A stretch of DNA of 64,000 nucleotides from Dehalococcoidia bacterium (GTDB lineage: Bacteria > Chloroflexota > Dehalococcoidia > Lucifugimonadales > Lucifugimonadaceae): NCBI GenBank assembly GCA_028285005.1, contig JANQQP010000041.1:1-64000 (forward strand). The letters run 5' to 3'. The number at the start of each line of letters is the position of its first letter. The first letter of the stretch is position 1. Under the pieces are notes generated by a model, which had not been told where the DNA came from, searched no databases, and saw only the letters and a list, made by a program, of their open reading frames with translations. Positions 26,323-35,112 of this stretch are shown here, piece by piece. Made by a program: the position numbers and the translations under genes.

Positions 26323-28347
26323 ATGACCACGCGCTCTTATCCGGACCACAACACGAGAGACGTCACTCCCGAAGACGTGCTCGGCTCAACGCCGGGAACT
26401 GCGAACTGGGAGATAAAAACGCACTCTGACGGCCCCTCAGGGAGCGTGCCATTCACACCAGAGTTCCTGATCGACGAACCGAGCGGAAACCACTTCGGAA
26501 TGAGCCAGAACGCCGGCATGGGCTGGGAGCCTTCCGAACTGCTGCGTAAGCAGTTCATCATTCTCTCCACTGCCGGCGGCATCCGTGAAGAGGACGGATC
26601 TCCGGTCGCGCTCGGGCTCCACACGGGGCACTTCGAACTCGCATCGCTGGTGAAGTCGGCCGCAAATGAGCTGAGAGAGCTGCAATCGGTCCCATTCGCC
26701 GTCTTCTGCTCAGACCCCTGTGACGGACGTACGCAGGGCACAACAGGCATGCTCGATAGCCTGCCGTACCGTAACGATGCCGCCCAGGTTTTGCGTCGAC
26801 AGGCAAGGTCGCTGCCAACCGCCAGGGGCGTGCTCGGCATCGCATCGTGTGACAAAGGCCTGCCTGCCATGATGATGGCATTGGCCGGGCTCCGAAACCG
26901 ACCTGTCGCTATCGTTCCCGGCGGTGTCACGCTCGCTCCCAGCAGAGGCGAAGACGCAGGTCAGATCCAGTCCATTGGCGCCAGGTTCGCACAGGGCGAA
27001 GTCACACTTGAGTACGCTCAGGATGTTGGCTGCCGCGCCTGCGCATCACCGGGTGGGGGCTGTCAGTTCCTCGGAACCGCAGGAACCTCACAGGTAGTCT
27101 CCGAGGCGCTGGGACTTGCGATCACCCACGCCGCACTCTCACCGTCCGGCACACCTGCGTGGCACAACATCGCAAAGAGAACAGCTCGAGCGCTGGTGGC
27201 CATGGAAAAACGCGGCGTTACATCGAACGACATTCTCACGGACGCGGCGTTCGAAAACGCCATGGTCGTTCACGCAGCCTGCGGCGGATCAACCAACCTG
27301 CTACTGCACACTCCGGCCATCGCTCACGCAGCTGGGCGCAAGCGGATGGGTGTTGACGACTGGAATCACATCAACTCCCAGGTGCCCAGACTCGTGGACG
27401 TGCTGCCAAACGGGCCAGTCGGCCACCCGACTGCTCAGCTCTACGCCGCCGGAGGTGTTCCCGAGGTGATGCTCCACCTGCGACGCCTTGGCATGCTGAA
27501 CACAGATGTGCTCACCGCAACGGGCCAAACACTGGGCGAGAACCTCGACTGGTGGGAAGGCTCGCAACGGCGTGCAGACGTTCGCAATTACCTCAAAGAG
27601 GTAGACGGAGTTGACCCTGACGATGTGATCATGTCGCCTGACCGGGCCAAATCGAAGGGCCTGACCAGCACCGTTAGCTTCCCGAGGGGCAATCTCGCTC
27701 CCGAAGGCTCCGTGATCAAGAGTACCGCGATCGACCCAACGGTCGTCGACGATGACGGCGTCTACCGCAACGTCGGCAAAGCTCGTGTCTTCCGCTCGGA
27801 GCGCGACGCCATTCGCGCCATCAAGTCCCGCGATGAAGATGAGAAGGTGAAGGCCGGAGACATCATGGTGCTGACCTGTGGAGGGCCGATGGGGACGGGA
27901 ATGGAAGAGGTCTACCAGATCACCGCGGCGCTCAAACACCTCACCTATGGCAAGTATGTGGCACTGATAACGGACGCAAGGTTCTCAGGCGTGTCTACCG
28001 GCGCATGCATCGGCCATGTGGGACCGGAAGCTCTCGCTGGCGGGCCGATTGGCCGCGTTCAGGAAGGCGACACGATCGAGATCGTCATCGACCGCAATAC
28101 GCTGGAGGGCTCGATCAACCTGGTCGGTCTCAACGGTGAAGTCGAAAGCGCGGAATGGGGCACTGCTGAACTTGAGAAGCGCGGAGAGCCGAACGACCTG
28201 GCTCCACATCCCGAACTACCCTCGGATTCTCGGTTGTGGGCGGCTCTGCAGGGAGTCTCGGGTGGAACCTGGGGCGGCTGCGTTTACGACGTGGACGAGA
28301 TCGTGAAGACGCTGGAGGCGGGCAAGAAGGCGCTCGGGAAGGCCTGA
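26323..28347 (+). CDS. YjhG/YagF-family dehydratase (D-xylonate dehydratase-like, IlvD/Edd superfamily)
   Basis: 674 residues. Strong block-by-block match to E. coli YjhG/YagF as I recall them: [130 protein letters not shown]. The cysteines in SDPCDG, ASCDKG and HAACGG would hold the Fe-S cluster that dehydrates D-xylonate or a related aldonic acid. The N-terminal 15 residues are extra. It fits with the enolase-type sugar-acid dehydratases in the same window. Confidence 0.88.
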   Translation: MTTRSYPDHNTRDVTPEDVLGSTPGTANWEIKTHSDGPSGSVPFTPEFLIDEPSGNHFGMSQNAGMGWEPSELLRKQFIILSTAGGIREEDGSPVALGLHTGHFELASLVKSAANELRELQSVPFAVFCSDPCDGRTQGTTGMLDSLPYRNDAAQVLRRQARSLPTARGVLGIASCDKGLPAMMMALAGLRNRPVAIVPGGVTLAPSRGEDAGQIQSIGARFAQGEVTLEYAQDVGCRACASPGGGCQFLGTAGTSQVVSEALGLAITHAALSPSGTPAWHNIAKRTARALVAMEKRGVTSNDILTDAAFENAMVVHAACGGSTNLLLHTPAIAHAAGRKRMGVDDWNHINSQVPRLVDVLPNGPVGHPTAQLYAAGGVPEVMLHLRRLGMLNTDVLTATGQTLGENLDWWEGSQRRADVRNYLKEVDGVDPDDVIMSPDRAKSKGLTSTVSFPRGNLAPEGSVIKSTAIDPTVVDDDGVYRNVGKARVFRSERDAIRAIKSRDEDEKVKAGDIMVLTCGGPMGTGMEEVYQITAALKHLTYGKYVALITDARFSGVSTGACIGHVGPEALAGGPIGRVQEGDTIEIVIDRNTLEGSINLVGLNGEVESAEWGTAELEKRGEPNDLAPHPELPSDSRLWAALQGVSGGTWGGCVYDVDEIVKTLEAGKKALGKA

Positions 28348-28357
28348 GCCCTCAAGT

Positions 28358-29461
28358 TCACGCACTCACCGAAGCCATCTCGATCAACCCGTTGAGCTGT
28401 TGCCTCGTCCCGATCGCCACGAGCACATCGGTGGAGTTGAGCACGGTTCCCGGTGTGGCAAGGACCGTTACGGTCCCACCGCGCTTCCTGATACCAACGA
28501 TATTGGCGCTCGTCCGCTCGATCAGGCTCGTCTCGCTTAAAGTCATCTCATTGAACGGCGAGTTCTCTGCCAGGCGCACCATGTCCATCTCGACTTCGAC
28601 CTCGTGGTCCGTCAGCACCACCTCTAGGAATTCGGCCACCTCGGGCCTCACAACCATGTTTGCGAGTCTATGACCGGCTATACGGTGTATCGAGAGAACT
28701 CTGTCAGCCCCTGCGGACCTCAGTTTCGACTCACTCTCTTCGTTGTCCGCACGCGCCACGATGATCATGTCAGGATTGAGCGCACGAGATGAGAGCACGG
28801 CCATCAGAACCGATGCATCAGGCGAAACTGCGGCGACCATCCCGGCCGCCCGCTGAATCCCCGCCTGCCGAAGAATCTCGTCACTTCCCGAGTCTCCAAG
28901 GAGAGCCGGAATCCCCTTCTCAGATGCCCGTTCGATGTTCGCTGGCACGAGATCAACGACCACCACTTCTCTCGATGAATGCCGTAGTTCGTCCGCAACA
29001 CGTTCACCGGTCCTGCCATAGCCACAAACGACGTAGTGACCGGCCATGCTCGCTATCTGTCTGTTCATACGACGTTGTCCAATAATCCCGCGTAGCTCGC
29101 CAGAGAGTAAGTATTCAGCAACAACGGTGGCAACATATAGAACCGTGCTCACTCCGAGAGCGATTACGAAGATGTTGAGCACTCGTCCGCCGGTGCCGAG
29201 CGGAATGATCTCGGAGTAGCCGACCGTCGATACCGTGACAAAGGTCATGTAGAGCGCATCGAACCAACTGGCGCCCTCGACCAGCACGTAGCCGACAGTG
29301 CCGAGGAGCATCACCAACACCCCGGCGACACCGCCAATAAGCAGTCTGCGCTCGGTGCCCCGCTCGCTGGCTGCACCCAACCGAGTCGCCATCAGCAACC
29401 TGTCGGTGGCACCTTCCAACAGGTCCTGCGGTTGCAGTCTATTTGGGATCGGGTCGGGCAC
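28358..29461 (-). CDS. Two-TM potassium channel with RCK (TrkA-N/TrkA-C) domains
   Basis: 367 residues, GTG start (an internal ATG at 29392 is possible). Two membrane helices flank a pore loop TFVTVSTVGYSEIIPLG. The selectivity filter reads TVGYS-E rather than TVGYG-D/E. The RCK domain follows (VVCGYGRTGERVADEL NAD-binding motif, VVVDLVPANIERA, ALLGDSGSDEIL), then a TrkA-C domain (LGSSF-like end). It is a ligand-gated K+ channel in the cytoplasmic membrane. Convergent with the YjhG gene. Confidence 0.85.
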   Translation of the reverse strand: MPDPIPNRLQPQDLLEGATDRLLMATRLGAASERGTERRLLIGGVAGVLVMLLGTVGYVLVEGASWFDALYMTFVTVSTVGYSEIIPLGTGGRVLNIFVIALGVSTVLYVATVVAEYLLSGELRGIIGQRRMNRQIASMAGHYVVCGYGRTGERVADELRHSSREVVVVDLVPANIERASEKGIPALLGDSGSDEILRQAGIQRAAGMVAAVSPDASVLMAVLSSRALNPDMIIVARADNEESESKLRSAGADRVLSIHRIAGHRLANMVVRPEVAEFLEVVLTDHEVEVEMDMVRLAENSPFNEMTLSETSLIERTSANIVGIRKRGGTVTVLATPGTVLNSTDVLVAIGTRQQLNGLIEMASVSA

Positions 29462-29567
29462 TCTTCGCCGCCGTTTGGTGAACTCGATACTACTCAGGCC
29501 AATCTGTCGGCCTTAGCGATTCTACGGCGTGTCCGATCCTATAAACAGCGATCGGGGCTGAACAGAT

Positions 29568-29600
29568 AAAAAGAGGCGCAGGCTAACTAGCCTGCGCCTC
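29568..29600 (-). terminator. Rho-independent terminator of the zinc-ribbon gene
   Basis: Perfect 13-bp inverted repeat GAGGCGCAGGCTA / TAGCCTGCGCCTC with a minimal loop, followed on the (-) strand by TTTTT. It sits about 33 nt past the stop of the (-) gene at 29634. Confidence 0.9.
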
Positions 29601-29633
29601 CGCACGAACTCTTCTTCAGTTTTTCGTCTCGAC

Positions 29634-29846
29634 TCAGGCTATGGCCTTAGCCTGTTCGGCCTCTTCAGCCGCAATCTGCTCGCGGAACTGCACTCGCAGG
29701 TCCTTCAACGTCTGCACTGCCGTCTTGCCTTCCGGCAGGTCTCGCATGAGACCACAGTTCAGGCACTGCAGGTACTCTGACCACGGGTCACTGTTGTGTT
29801 CAACAGTACCGGTCTGGCACTTCGGGCAGGCCTTGAAGTAAAGCAT
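29634..29846 (-). CDS. Small zinc-ribbon protein
   Basis: 70 residues from the ATG at 29846, preferred over an in-frame start at 29888 because a GAGGAG site lies about 10 nt upstream. Residues 1-25 hold FKACPKCQTGTVEHNSD and YLQCLNCGLMRDL: two C-x2-C knuckles that form one zinc ribbon. The rest is a charged helix ending in Ala/Glu. No enzyme domain, so it is probably a nucleic-acid or protein adaptor. It has its own strong terminator. Confidence 0.75.
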   Translation of the reverse strand: MLYFKACPKCQTGTVEHNSDPWSEYLQCLNCGLMRDLPEGKTAVQTLKDLRVQFREQIAAEEAEQAKAIA

Positions 29847-30015
29847 CTCTATTTGTCTCCTCGTCAGTCCCCTTTTGGACGGAACCATTCTGTCTATCCA
29901 TCTTCAAGATCCGATGAAGAGACGATGAAGACGTCTTAATAGTTCCACCCGTTCGACAATTGAGATGCATTCTCAAGAACAGAGATGCAGTTGAACTCGA
30001 ATTCGAGGAGCGTGT

Positions 30016-31287
30016 CTAAACGAGAGCGCGATCTTTGAGCTTCACGACTGTGCCAGCCTGCACGACGGTTGAGGCGATGTTCAGGTCTCGGATGTTTGCT
30101 GCTGGATCACCGTCGAATGCTGCAAGGTCAGCGATCATTCCCGGCTTGATTCGACCGACGATATCGCCCACTCGCACGGCTTCTGCAGTCGCGGCGGTCG
30201 ACGCATGAATCGCACGCCACGGAGACCAGTCGAGCCACTCGACGAAAGCCCATGCATTGGCAGCAGACAGATCGTGAAAAGCGTGAATCATCCCCATGTC
30301 GAGCCCTGAAGTAAAACGCACACCAGCCTCATCCATCCGGTTCAGAGCGTCAAGGTGCTCGCGCGTTGGCACTAGGTGCTCCGAAACGGCCCAGTGAATT
30401 GGCGCGCCCGGCAGCCCTCTTGCCTGTGCTTCCTCACCAAGTAACTGATGCCCGATCGTGGGATCGACCCACTGCCCCTGGTCCGCCATCCGTTTGACCA
30501 CATCAGCTCGATAGTCGAGTCCGGCGTTGGGGTCCTGGTCCTGCCAGCGAGCGTGAATCAGGTTGTGGATTCCGGCCTCGACGCAGTTCTGTACACCGTC
30601 CGCTGAGAGACAGTGCGCCACGATCTGAACCCCGGACCGCTCCGCCTCCTGCACAGCTGCTGTGAGTGTTTCGGCTGAGAATTGAACGCGCCTCGGGTTC
30701 GCGGTCGGCGTGAAGTTTCCACCAGTCGCCATCATCTTGATCACGTCGGCACCCTGCCGGACCTGGTTTCGCACTGCAGAAATGACCTGTTCCGTAGTAT
30801 CGGCCTGCGTACCAAAGAACCAGCAATGACCGGCAGTGATCGTGATCGGGGTACCTGCGACTAGCATGCGCGGACCTGGGATGACGCCTGATGCGACGGC
30901 CTCTCGAACCGGAAACGCCACCTCGTTCCTGGAACCCAGGTCACGAATTGTCGTAGTGCCTGCAAGCAGCGCTTTCCGCATTGCTGTGACAGCCCTCATG
31001 GTCAACACCGGCACGTCTTCGGACAGCGCACGAGCCTGCGCATCCACGGTTGCAGAGCAGTGCATGTGACAGTGCGCGTCTACAAGTCCTGGCAGCAACG
31101 ACACATCGCCCAGGTCGTGAACATCAGAAGTGCTGGCGATGTCGGAAGGCAGCTGGCTCCGCGGAACGACCGAATCGATCTTGTCGCCTTCGATCACCAC
31201 TGCGTGATCTTCCAGCCAGCCATCAACCTCCTCGTTCGCCACTCGAGCAGCGGTCAGCACTCGTCGACCGGAACTGGATGTCACCAT
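30016..31287 (-). CDS. Metal-dependent amidohydrolase (imidazolonepropionase-like)
   Basis: 423 residues, TIM-barrel amidohydrolase with the H-x-H pair in LVDAHCHMHCS, a metal-bridging Lys region (QGADVIKMMATGGNF), His in IVAHCLSADGV and the Asp in TSGLDMGMIH. The small beta-domain is split between both ends (ALLPGL...PGMIADLAAFDGDP). This branch includes prolidase-like and organophosphate-acting members, and the substrate is unknown. Last gene of an operon with the cupin and MBL-fold genes. Confidence 0.85.
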   Translation of the reverse strand: MVTSSSGRRVLTAARVANEEVDGWLEDHAVVIEGDKIDSVVPRSQLPSDIASTSDVHDLGDVSLLPGLVDAHCHMHCSATVDAQARALSEDVPVLTMRAVTAMRKALLAGTTTIRDLGSRNEVAFPVREAVASGVIPGPRMLVAGTPITITAGHCWFFGTQADTTEQVISAVRNQVRQGADVIKMMATGGNFTPTANPRRVQFSAETLTAAVQEAERSGVQIVAHCLSADGVQNCVEAGIHNLIHARWQDQDPNAGLDYRADVVKRMADQGQWVDPTIGHQLLGEEAQARGLPGAPIHWAVSEHLVPTREHLDALNRMDEAGVRFTSGLDMGMIHAFHDLSAANAWAFVEWLDWSPWRAIHASTAATAEAVRVGDIVGRIKPGMIADLAAFDGDPAANIRDLNIASTVVQAGTVVKLKDRALV

Positions 31288-31308
31288 GGGTTCTCCGTTT
31301 CGCCAGGT

Positions 31309-31683
31309 TTAGTCCTGGTAGTTGATCTCGAACGCGCCATCAGTGATGAAAATGCCGACCACGTCACTGTCATCTGTCGCCCCGTGCTCCATCACATCGC
31401 CTTGCGGAAACCACACCCACGTTCCCGGTCCGTACTCACCGCGGTGCGTCTTCAGCGTCCCTTCGAGCACGAAGATTCCGTGCCCGCAGGGATGTTTGTG
31501 AGCGGGGTTCATCACGCCTTTCGGATAGCGGATCATCCTGATCTCGGTAGCAGTCCGTGGGTCCATCCTCAGCATCAGGCGGCCAAGATCGACTCCAAGC
31601 TTCGGATTGTGACTGGCTTCCCATTCGACCGAGTTCGTGTCGATTGCGTAGTACTCGTCTGCAGACGGGTCTTGAGATGTCAT
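31309..31683 (-). CDS. Cupin-domain protein
   Basis: 124 residues with one cupin barrel: motif 1 PAHKHPCGHGIFVLEG (metal His residues) and motif 2 GTWVWFPQGDVMEHGA. It fits a small enzyme or metal-binding domain, possibly a dioxygenase or isomerase acting on intermediates of the neighbouring hydrolases. The ATG overlaps the upstream MBL-fold stop (ATGA), and the amidohydrolase follows after 21 nt. Confidence 0.8.
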   Translation of the reverse strand: MTSQDPSADEYYAIDTNSVEWEASHNPKLGVDLGRLMLRMDPRTATEIRMIRYPKGVMNPAHKHPCGHGIFVLEGTLKTHRGEYGPGTWVWFPQGDVMEHGATDDSDVVGIFITDGAFEINYQD

Positions 31684-32573
31684 TCGCCAAGTGCCTTCCA
31701 GTATCTGCGGCCTTCCCAGGTGATAATCCGTCCCCAGCCCGGATAGCTGAGGTGCGAGCCGATCACAGTTGCGTCTTCTTCGAGTGCTCGTTCGATGATC
31801 TGACGCCTCGCCTCGCGCCCCATCTCGGCGTCCCAGTCAGGGGTGTAGAGCCACTCGGTCTCAGTCACCTGCATCGGCGAACCAGCAATATCACCGATTA
31901 GCAGCGCACGCTGGTTCTGCGACGAGATGAGCAGGCTCATATGACCCGGAGTGTGGCCGGGCGTGTGGTAAGCCTCAATTCCCTGCGCAAGCTGCGTAGT
32001 GCCGTCCATCAGATCGAGCAGGCCGAGTTTCTCAACTGGAATCACGCTGCGATGCATCGCCTCGCCGCGAGGGCCGTCAAGCATCTCCTCAGACGAAAAG
32101 TGAGTCCAGTCGTGCTCATGCACTCGATATCGGGCATTCGGAAAGGTTGGCTGGCTGGCGTCGGCATCCTCACGCATGTTCCATCCAACATGGTCTCCGT
32201 GGAGATGGGTCAGAAAGACCGTATCGACATCGGCCGGGTCCAAGCCCTTGCGATGCATGTCCCGGATCAGCTCTCCCGGCGCCGGATCTCCAAGCATCTC
32301 GCCGTGGGGACCAAAGCCTGTATCGGCCAGCACGTTCTTGCCGCCAGACGAGAACAGGAATGAACCGAGGTTGTTTCTGAAGTGATCGCCAGAGAAGTAC
32401 TCCGGGAACCTGTCATAGTACGGAGCCCAGGCTTCGAGCGGGGTTTCCGGGAACAGGGCCCGTGGATCGAACGTCACACTGCCGTCAGTGAGCGCCGTGA
32501 TCGTCACATCGCCCACAGTTAGCGTGTGATTCTTCGTGTCCGGCCCCGGCGATGCACCAGGCGGTAGTGCCAT
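31680..32573 (-). CDS. MBL-fold metallo-hydrolase
   Basis: 297 residues from the ATG at 32573, which has an AGGAGAG site 6 nt upstream. In-frame extension to 32621 lacks one. The metal-binding motif THLHGDHVGWN, the following His in YHTPGHTPGHMS and the Asp in LIGDIAG are in place for a dinuclear zinc site. The family includes lactonases and thioester hydrolases; QuiP/AttM-like lactonase activity is possible. First gene of the operon with cupin and amidohydrolase, suggesting stepwise ring or ester opening. Confidence 0.85.
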   Translation of the reverse strand: MALPPGASPGPDTKNHTLTVGDVTITALTDGSVTFDPRALFPETPLEAWAPYYDRFPEYFSGDHFRNNLGSFLFSSGGKNVLADTGFGPHGEMLGDPAPGELIRDMHRKGLDPADVDTVFLTHLHGDHVGWNMREDADASQPTFPNARYRVHEHDWTHFSSEEMLDGPRGEAMHRSVIPVEKLGLLDLMDGTTQLAQGIEAYHTPGHTPGHMSLLISSQNQRALLIGDIAGSPMQVTETEWLYTPDWDAEMGREARRQIIERALEEDATVIGSHLSYPGWGRIITWEGRRYWKALGE

Positions 32574-32644
32574 GCTCTTCTCTCCTCGCAGGTTTCTACA
32601 CGCCGCAGACGGAGAAGGCAACAGGCGCCAAGCTTAGGATCGGC

Positions 32645-33070
32645 TTAGCTGACAGCCGTCCCATAGATGTGATCTGGCCTTACGATCACAACAGCCCGCT
32701 TGTCACGCAGCATCGCAGCGTTGTACTCATCCCAGTTCTCGTGCGGCCCGCCAGAGATCGATTCGTACAGCTCCCGCAGCGCGGTCAGTCGATCATCATC
32801 GGACGTGTTTGACGCATCGATGATCTCGGCGCTTCCTTCCAACACCACGAAGCCCCACCAGTCGTCCTTCGACACGAGAAGGCTGCATCGGGGATCACGC
32901 TTCAGGTTCTTGTACTTGGCGCGGGTCTCCGTGACCGACACGCCAACGCCTCCGCGGAACGGTGCCGACATCACGACACTCATCTGCGCCTGGCCGTTCC
33001 GCTTGAACGTGCTCAACACCGCCTTATCGTTCTCAGCGAGGAACTCCGCCGTCTTGCCTGCAATCTCCAT
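32645..33070 (-). CDS. PPOX-class (FMN/F420-binding) small oxidoreductase
   Basis: 141 residues, split-barrel flavin fold: an N-terminal FLAENDKAVLSTFKRNGQAQMSVV strand pair, ETRAKYKNLKRDPRCSLLVS, and WGFVVLEGSAEI. This layout is that of F420-dependent or pyridoxamine-phosphate-oxidase-like proteins of the PPOX group. The cofactor cannot be decided by eye. It is near but not clearly in the MBL/cupin operon. Confidence 0.8.
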   Translation of the reverse strand: MEIAGKTAEFLAENDKAVLSTFKRNGQAQMSVVMSAPFRGGVGVSVTETRAKYKNLKRDPRCSLLVSKDDWWGFVVLEGSAEIIDASNTSDDDRLTALRELYESISGGPHENWDEYNAAMLRDKRAVVIVRPDHIYGTAVS

Positions 33071-33176
33071 ATCGAGAGCCTTTCACGCTGTTCCGTCCGC
33101 AATGTGTAATAGACGCAGATTCTAGGGCGCGCTGAAGCGCCAGGCTATGCCTGCGTAAGCGATCTAACCGGGTGAA

Positions 33177-33980
33177 TCAGGCAGCGCCGATCTTACGGTC
33201 GACCTGAAGCAGCTTCTTCATCAACTGCTCGAACTCAATCGCGCTCACCGGCTTCAGGAAGAAGGCATTGGCTCCGTGGCTCATCGCGCTGCGGCGAATC
33301 TCCGGCGGCGCGCTATCCGTCGCCATCACGACCGGAACCTGCGCTGATTCCCCGGCCACGCTTTTCAGCGATTTGAGCAGACTCAAACCGTCAGAACCGC
33401 GCAGCGCAAGCTCAGTGACCACCACAGCAACATCACCTGTTCGCACTCGACCGAGAGCGGCTTTCGCAGTGCTGACGCGGGTCGAATCAACTGACAAGCG
33501 CTTCGCGGTGTCAGTGATCATCCGCATCAATTCCTTGTCCTCGCCGACGTAAAGGACATGTGGAGCGCTTTCCGCAGTATCAGGCGCGATCTCGTGGCTC
33601 TCAGCACCTTCGTCAACGTCGGACGATTTCAGGTGCTTGCGGACTCTTGCCACAAGCTCGTCCATTCCGGTGTCTTTCAGAACGTAGTCGGTCGCACCGA
33701 GCGCGATCGCCTCTCTGACCGTATCCACAGCGCCGGTGCTGGTGAACATGAGAATCGGCACCGTAAGTGTCTCGCGCATCTTCTTCAGAATGTCGGTTCC
33801 AGACATCCCGGGCAGATGAAAGTCGAGCAAGACGATGTCAGGCGCGAACCTGGAGAGTTCCTCGAACGCCTCTTCGCCGCGGGCTGCGGCAGCGACGCGA
33901 AAGCCTGCTTCGGTGAGTGAGATCACCAGGGCATCACGGATGTCATCCGTGTCTTCGACTACGAGGATCTTGATTGACAT
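33177..33980 (-). CDS. Double-receiver response regulator (REC-REC)
   Basis: 267 residues, no output domain. REC1 (1-118) has the acidic pair Glu9/Asp10, phospho-acceptor Asp53 (IVLLDFHLPG), Thr80 and Lys102. REC2 (about 141-262) keeps the fold and Lys243 (FFLKPV), but the acceptor position is Glu190 (VVVTELALRG), so it cannot be phosphorylated on Asp. Linker is acidic. It probably passes or integrates phosphosignals with partner kinases encoded elsewhere. Confidence 0.85.
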   Translation of the reverse strand: MSIKILVVEDTDDIRDALVISLTEAGFRVAAAARGEEAFEELSRFAPDIVLLDFHLPGMSGTDILKKMRETLTVPILMFTSTGAVDTVREAIALGATDYVLKDTGMDELVARVRKHLKSSDVDEGAESHEIAPDTAESAPHVLYVGEDKELMRMITDTAKRLSVDSTRVSTAKAALGRVRTGDVAVVVTELALRGSDGLSLLKSLKSVAGESAQVPVVMATDSAPPEIRRSAMSHGANAFFLKPVSAIEFEQLMKKLLQVDRKIGAA

Positions 33981-34074
33981 AGAGCTCCGCTGCTATTCGC
34001 CGGGTCTGTCAACTGAACTACGAGAATACTTGCGGTGATTCCTCGTCAGCACATTGGGCGTGGTATCTAACGAT

Positions 34075-34090
34075 TGAGCCTATAGGCTCA
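34075..34090. promoter_or_regulatory. 16-bp perfect palindrome upstream of the REC-REC gene
   Basis: TGAGCCTATAGGCTCA, 95 nt upstream of the REC-REC start, in a 285-bp non-coding stretch that has no other recognisable element up to the tRNA-Asp terminator. It could bind a dimeric regulator. Confidence 0.35.
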
Positions 34091-34265
34091 TAGTTCCACT
34101 GTGCTGTCCACTATGCCCAGATGCAGGTGTGTTCAGGCGGTATGCCTGATGGCGGGCCGTGGGCAGTATCCAGACCGGAGTTGGCAACGAGAACCGAGAG
34201 CGCGGCAGAGCCCAGGAGTGAGCCAGATGGCGGTCGTCGCGAAGTCCCGAATACCGGCGTAACGC

Positions 34266-34291
34266 AAAAGCCGCCTCGAATGAGGCGGCTT
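34266..34291 (-). terminator. Rho-independent terminator after tRNA-Asp
   Basis: Arms AAGCCGCCTC / GAGGCGGCTT (10 bp), loop ATTC, followed on the (-) strand by TTTTGCGTT. It begins about 15 nt after the tRNA CCA end. Confidence 0.92.
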
Positions 34292-34305
34292 CAATTGCAG
34301 ATTAG

Positions 34306-34382
34306 TGGCGACCCCGAGCAGATTCGAACTGCCGATCTCCTCCTTGACAGGGAGGCGTGTTAGGCCGCTACACCACGGGGCC
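34306..34382 (-). tRNA. tRNA-Asp (GTC)
   Basis: 77 nt on the (-) strand including an encoded CCA. Acceptor GGCCCCG pairs CGGGGTC, discriminator G (usual for Asp). Anticodon arm CCTCC-CTGTCAA-GGAGG gives anticodon GTC. T-arm GCAG-TTCGAAT-CTGC. A terminator follows. Confidence 0.97.
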
Positions 34383-34490
34383 ATCGCCGGAGGTTCCGCA
34401 CATGCAACTGGCGGAACCTGTTGAGATTACGAAACAAGGTTCACAGAGTCAACAGAAGCGGTGCGGCGTTGCCGCAGGAAACGATGGCGA

Positions 34491-34742
34491 TTATCCGTAG
34501 TTGCAGCCTATGCCGTTGTAGCCGATCTCGACCTCGCCATCAGCGGTCACCATCACCGGCGTGATCTTGTCGCCGCCCGACAGCCGCTCGACTTCGTCCC
34601 AGTACTCCGGCTTCAGGCTCACGTTGATCTCGTCATACTCAATCCCCTTCGCCACGAGATCCTCTTTGAGCAGGTCGCAGTAGCCACAGGTCGGGTGGGT
34701 GTAGACGATCGCTTTCTCACGCTTTGGCTCGGTCTTCGGCAT
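34491..34742 (-). CDS. Glutaredoxin-like protein
   Basis: 83 residues with the redox motif T-C-G-Y-C (CGYC) near residue 19 in a short thioredoxin fold, then TPVMVTADG (cis-Pro) and a C-terminal GIGCNYG. The CPYC of classical glutaredoxin is changed to CGYC, and there is an extra Cys at the end. Next to the copper operon, so it may reduce or buffer thiol-bound copper. Confidence 0.75.
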   Translation of the reverse strand: MPKTEPKREKAIVYTHPTCGYCDLLKEDLVAKGIEYDEINVSLKPEYWDEVERLSGGDKITPVMVTADGEVEIGYNGIGCNYG

Positions 34743-34856
34743 TCTTCACTCCATGCAGTTGGAAGCGATTCAGCAAGTAGAGGACACTAATTCGAGTTGT
34801 TTTTCCGGCCACGAGATGCGGGACGTTGCGGTTAGTTCGCAGTCGACACCGCCAGT

Positions 34857-35057
34857 TCACATCTCAATACTCTTCTCGCCGCTCAGGTACGCGGCCGGCT
34901 CCTTCTCGAAGGCCACCCTGCAGCCTGGGCTACAAAAATAGTACGTGGTGCCATCGTACTCTGCGGTCCCGCCGCCAGGCGCCGAGATGTCGACCTTCAT
35001 GTGGCACACCGGGTCTTCCGCAGTCTCAGGCTTCTTGCTGAACAAGGGAATTTTCAC
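34857..35057 (-). CDS. YHS-domain metal-binding protein
   Basis: 66 residues: [10 protein letters not shown] and [20 protein letters not shown] are the YHS signature with four Cys/His ligands. YHS domains are attached to or encoded beside copper/silver ATPases and bind heavy metals. It lies 55 nt downstream of copA in the same direction. Confidence 0.88.
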   Translation of the reverse strand: MKIPLFSKKPETAEDPVCHMKVDISAPGGGTAEYDGTTYYFCSPGCRVAFEKEPAAYLSGEKSIEM

Positions 35058-35112
35058 CGTCTTTGTTTTCCTCCAGATTTCTAAGCCCGCCTGGATTCAG
35101 GTTCGAACTCGC

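Noticed and set aside
35060-35112. tRNA-like segment (GGTTCGAACTC)
   Set aside because: Only a T-loop-like string; no acceptor, D or anticodon arms.
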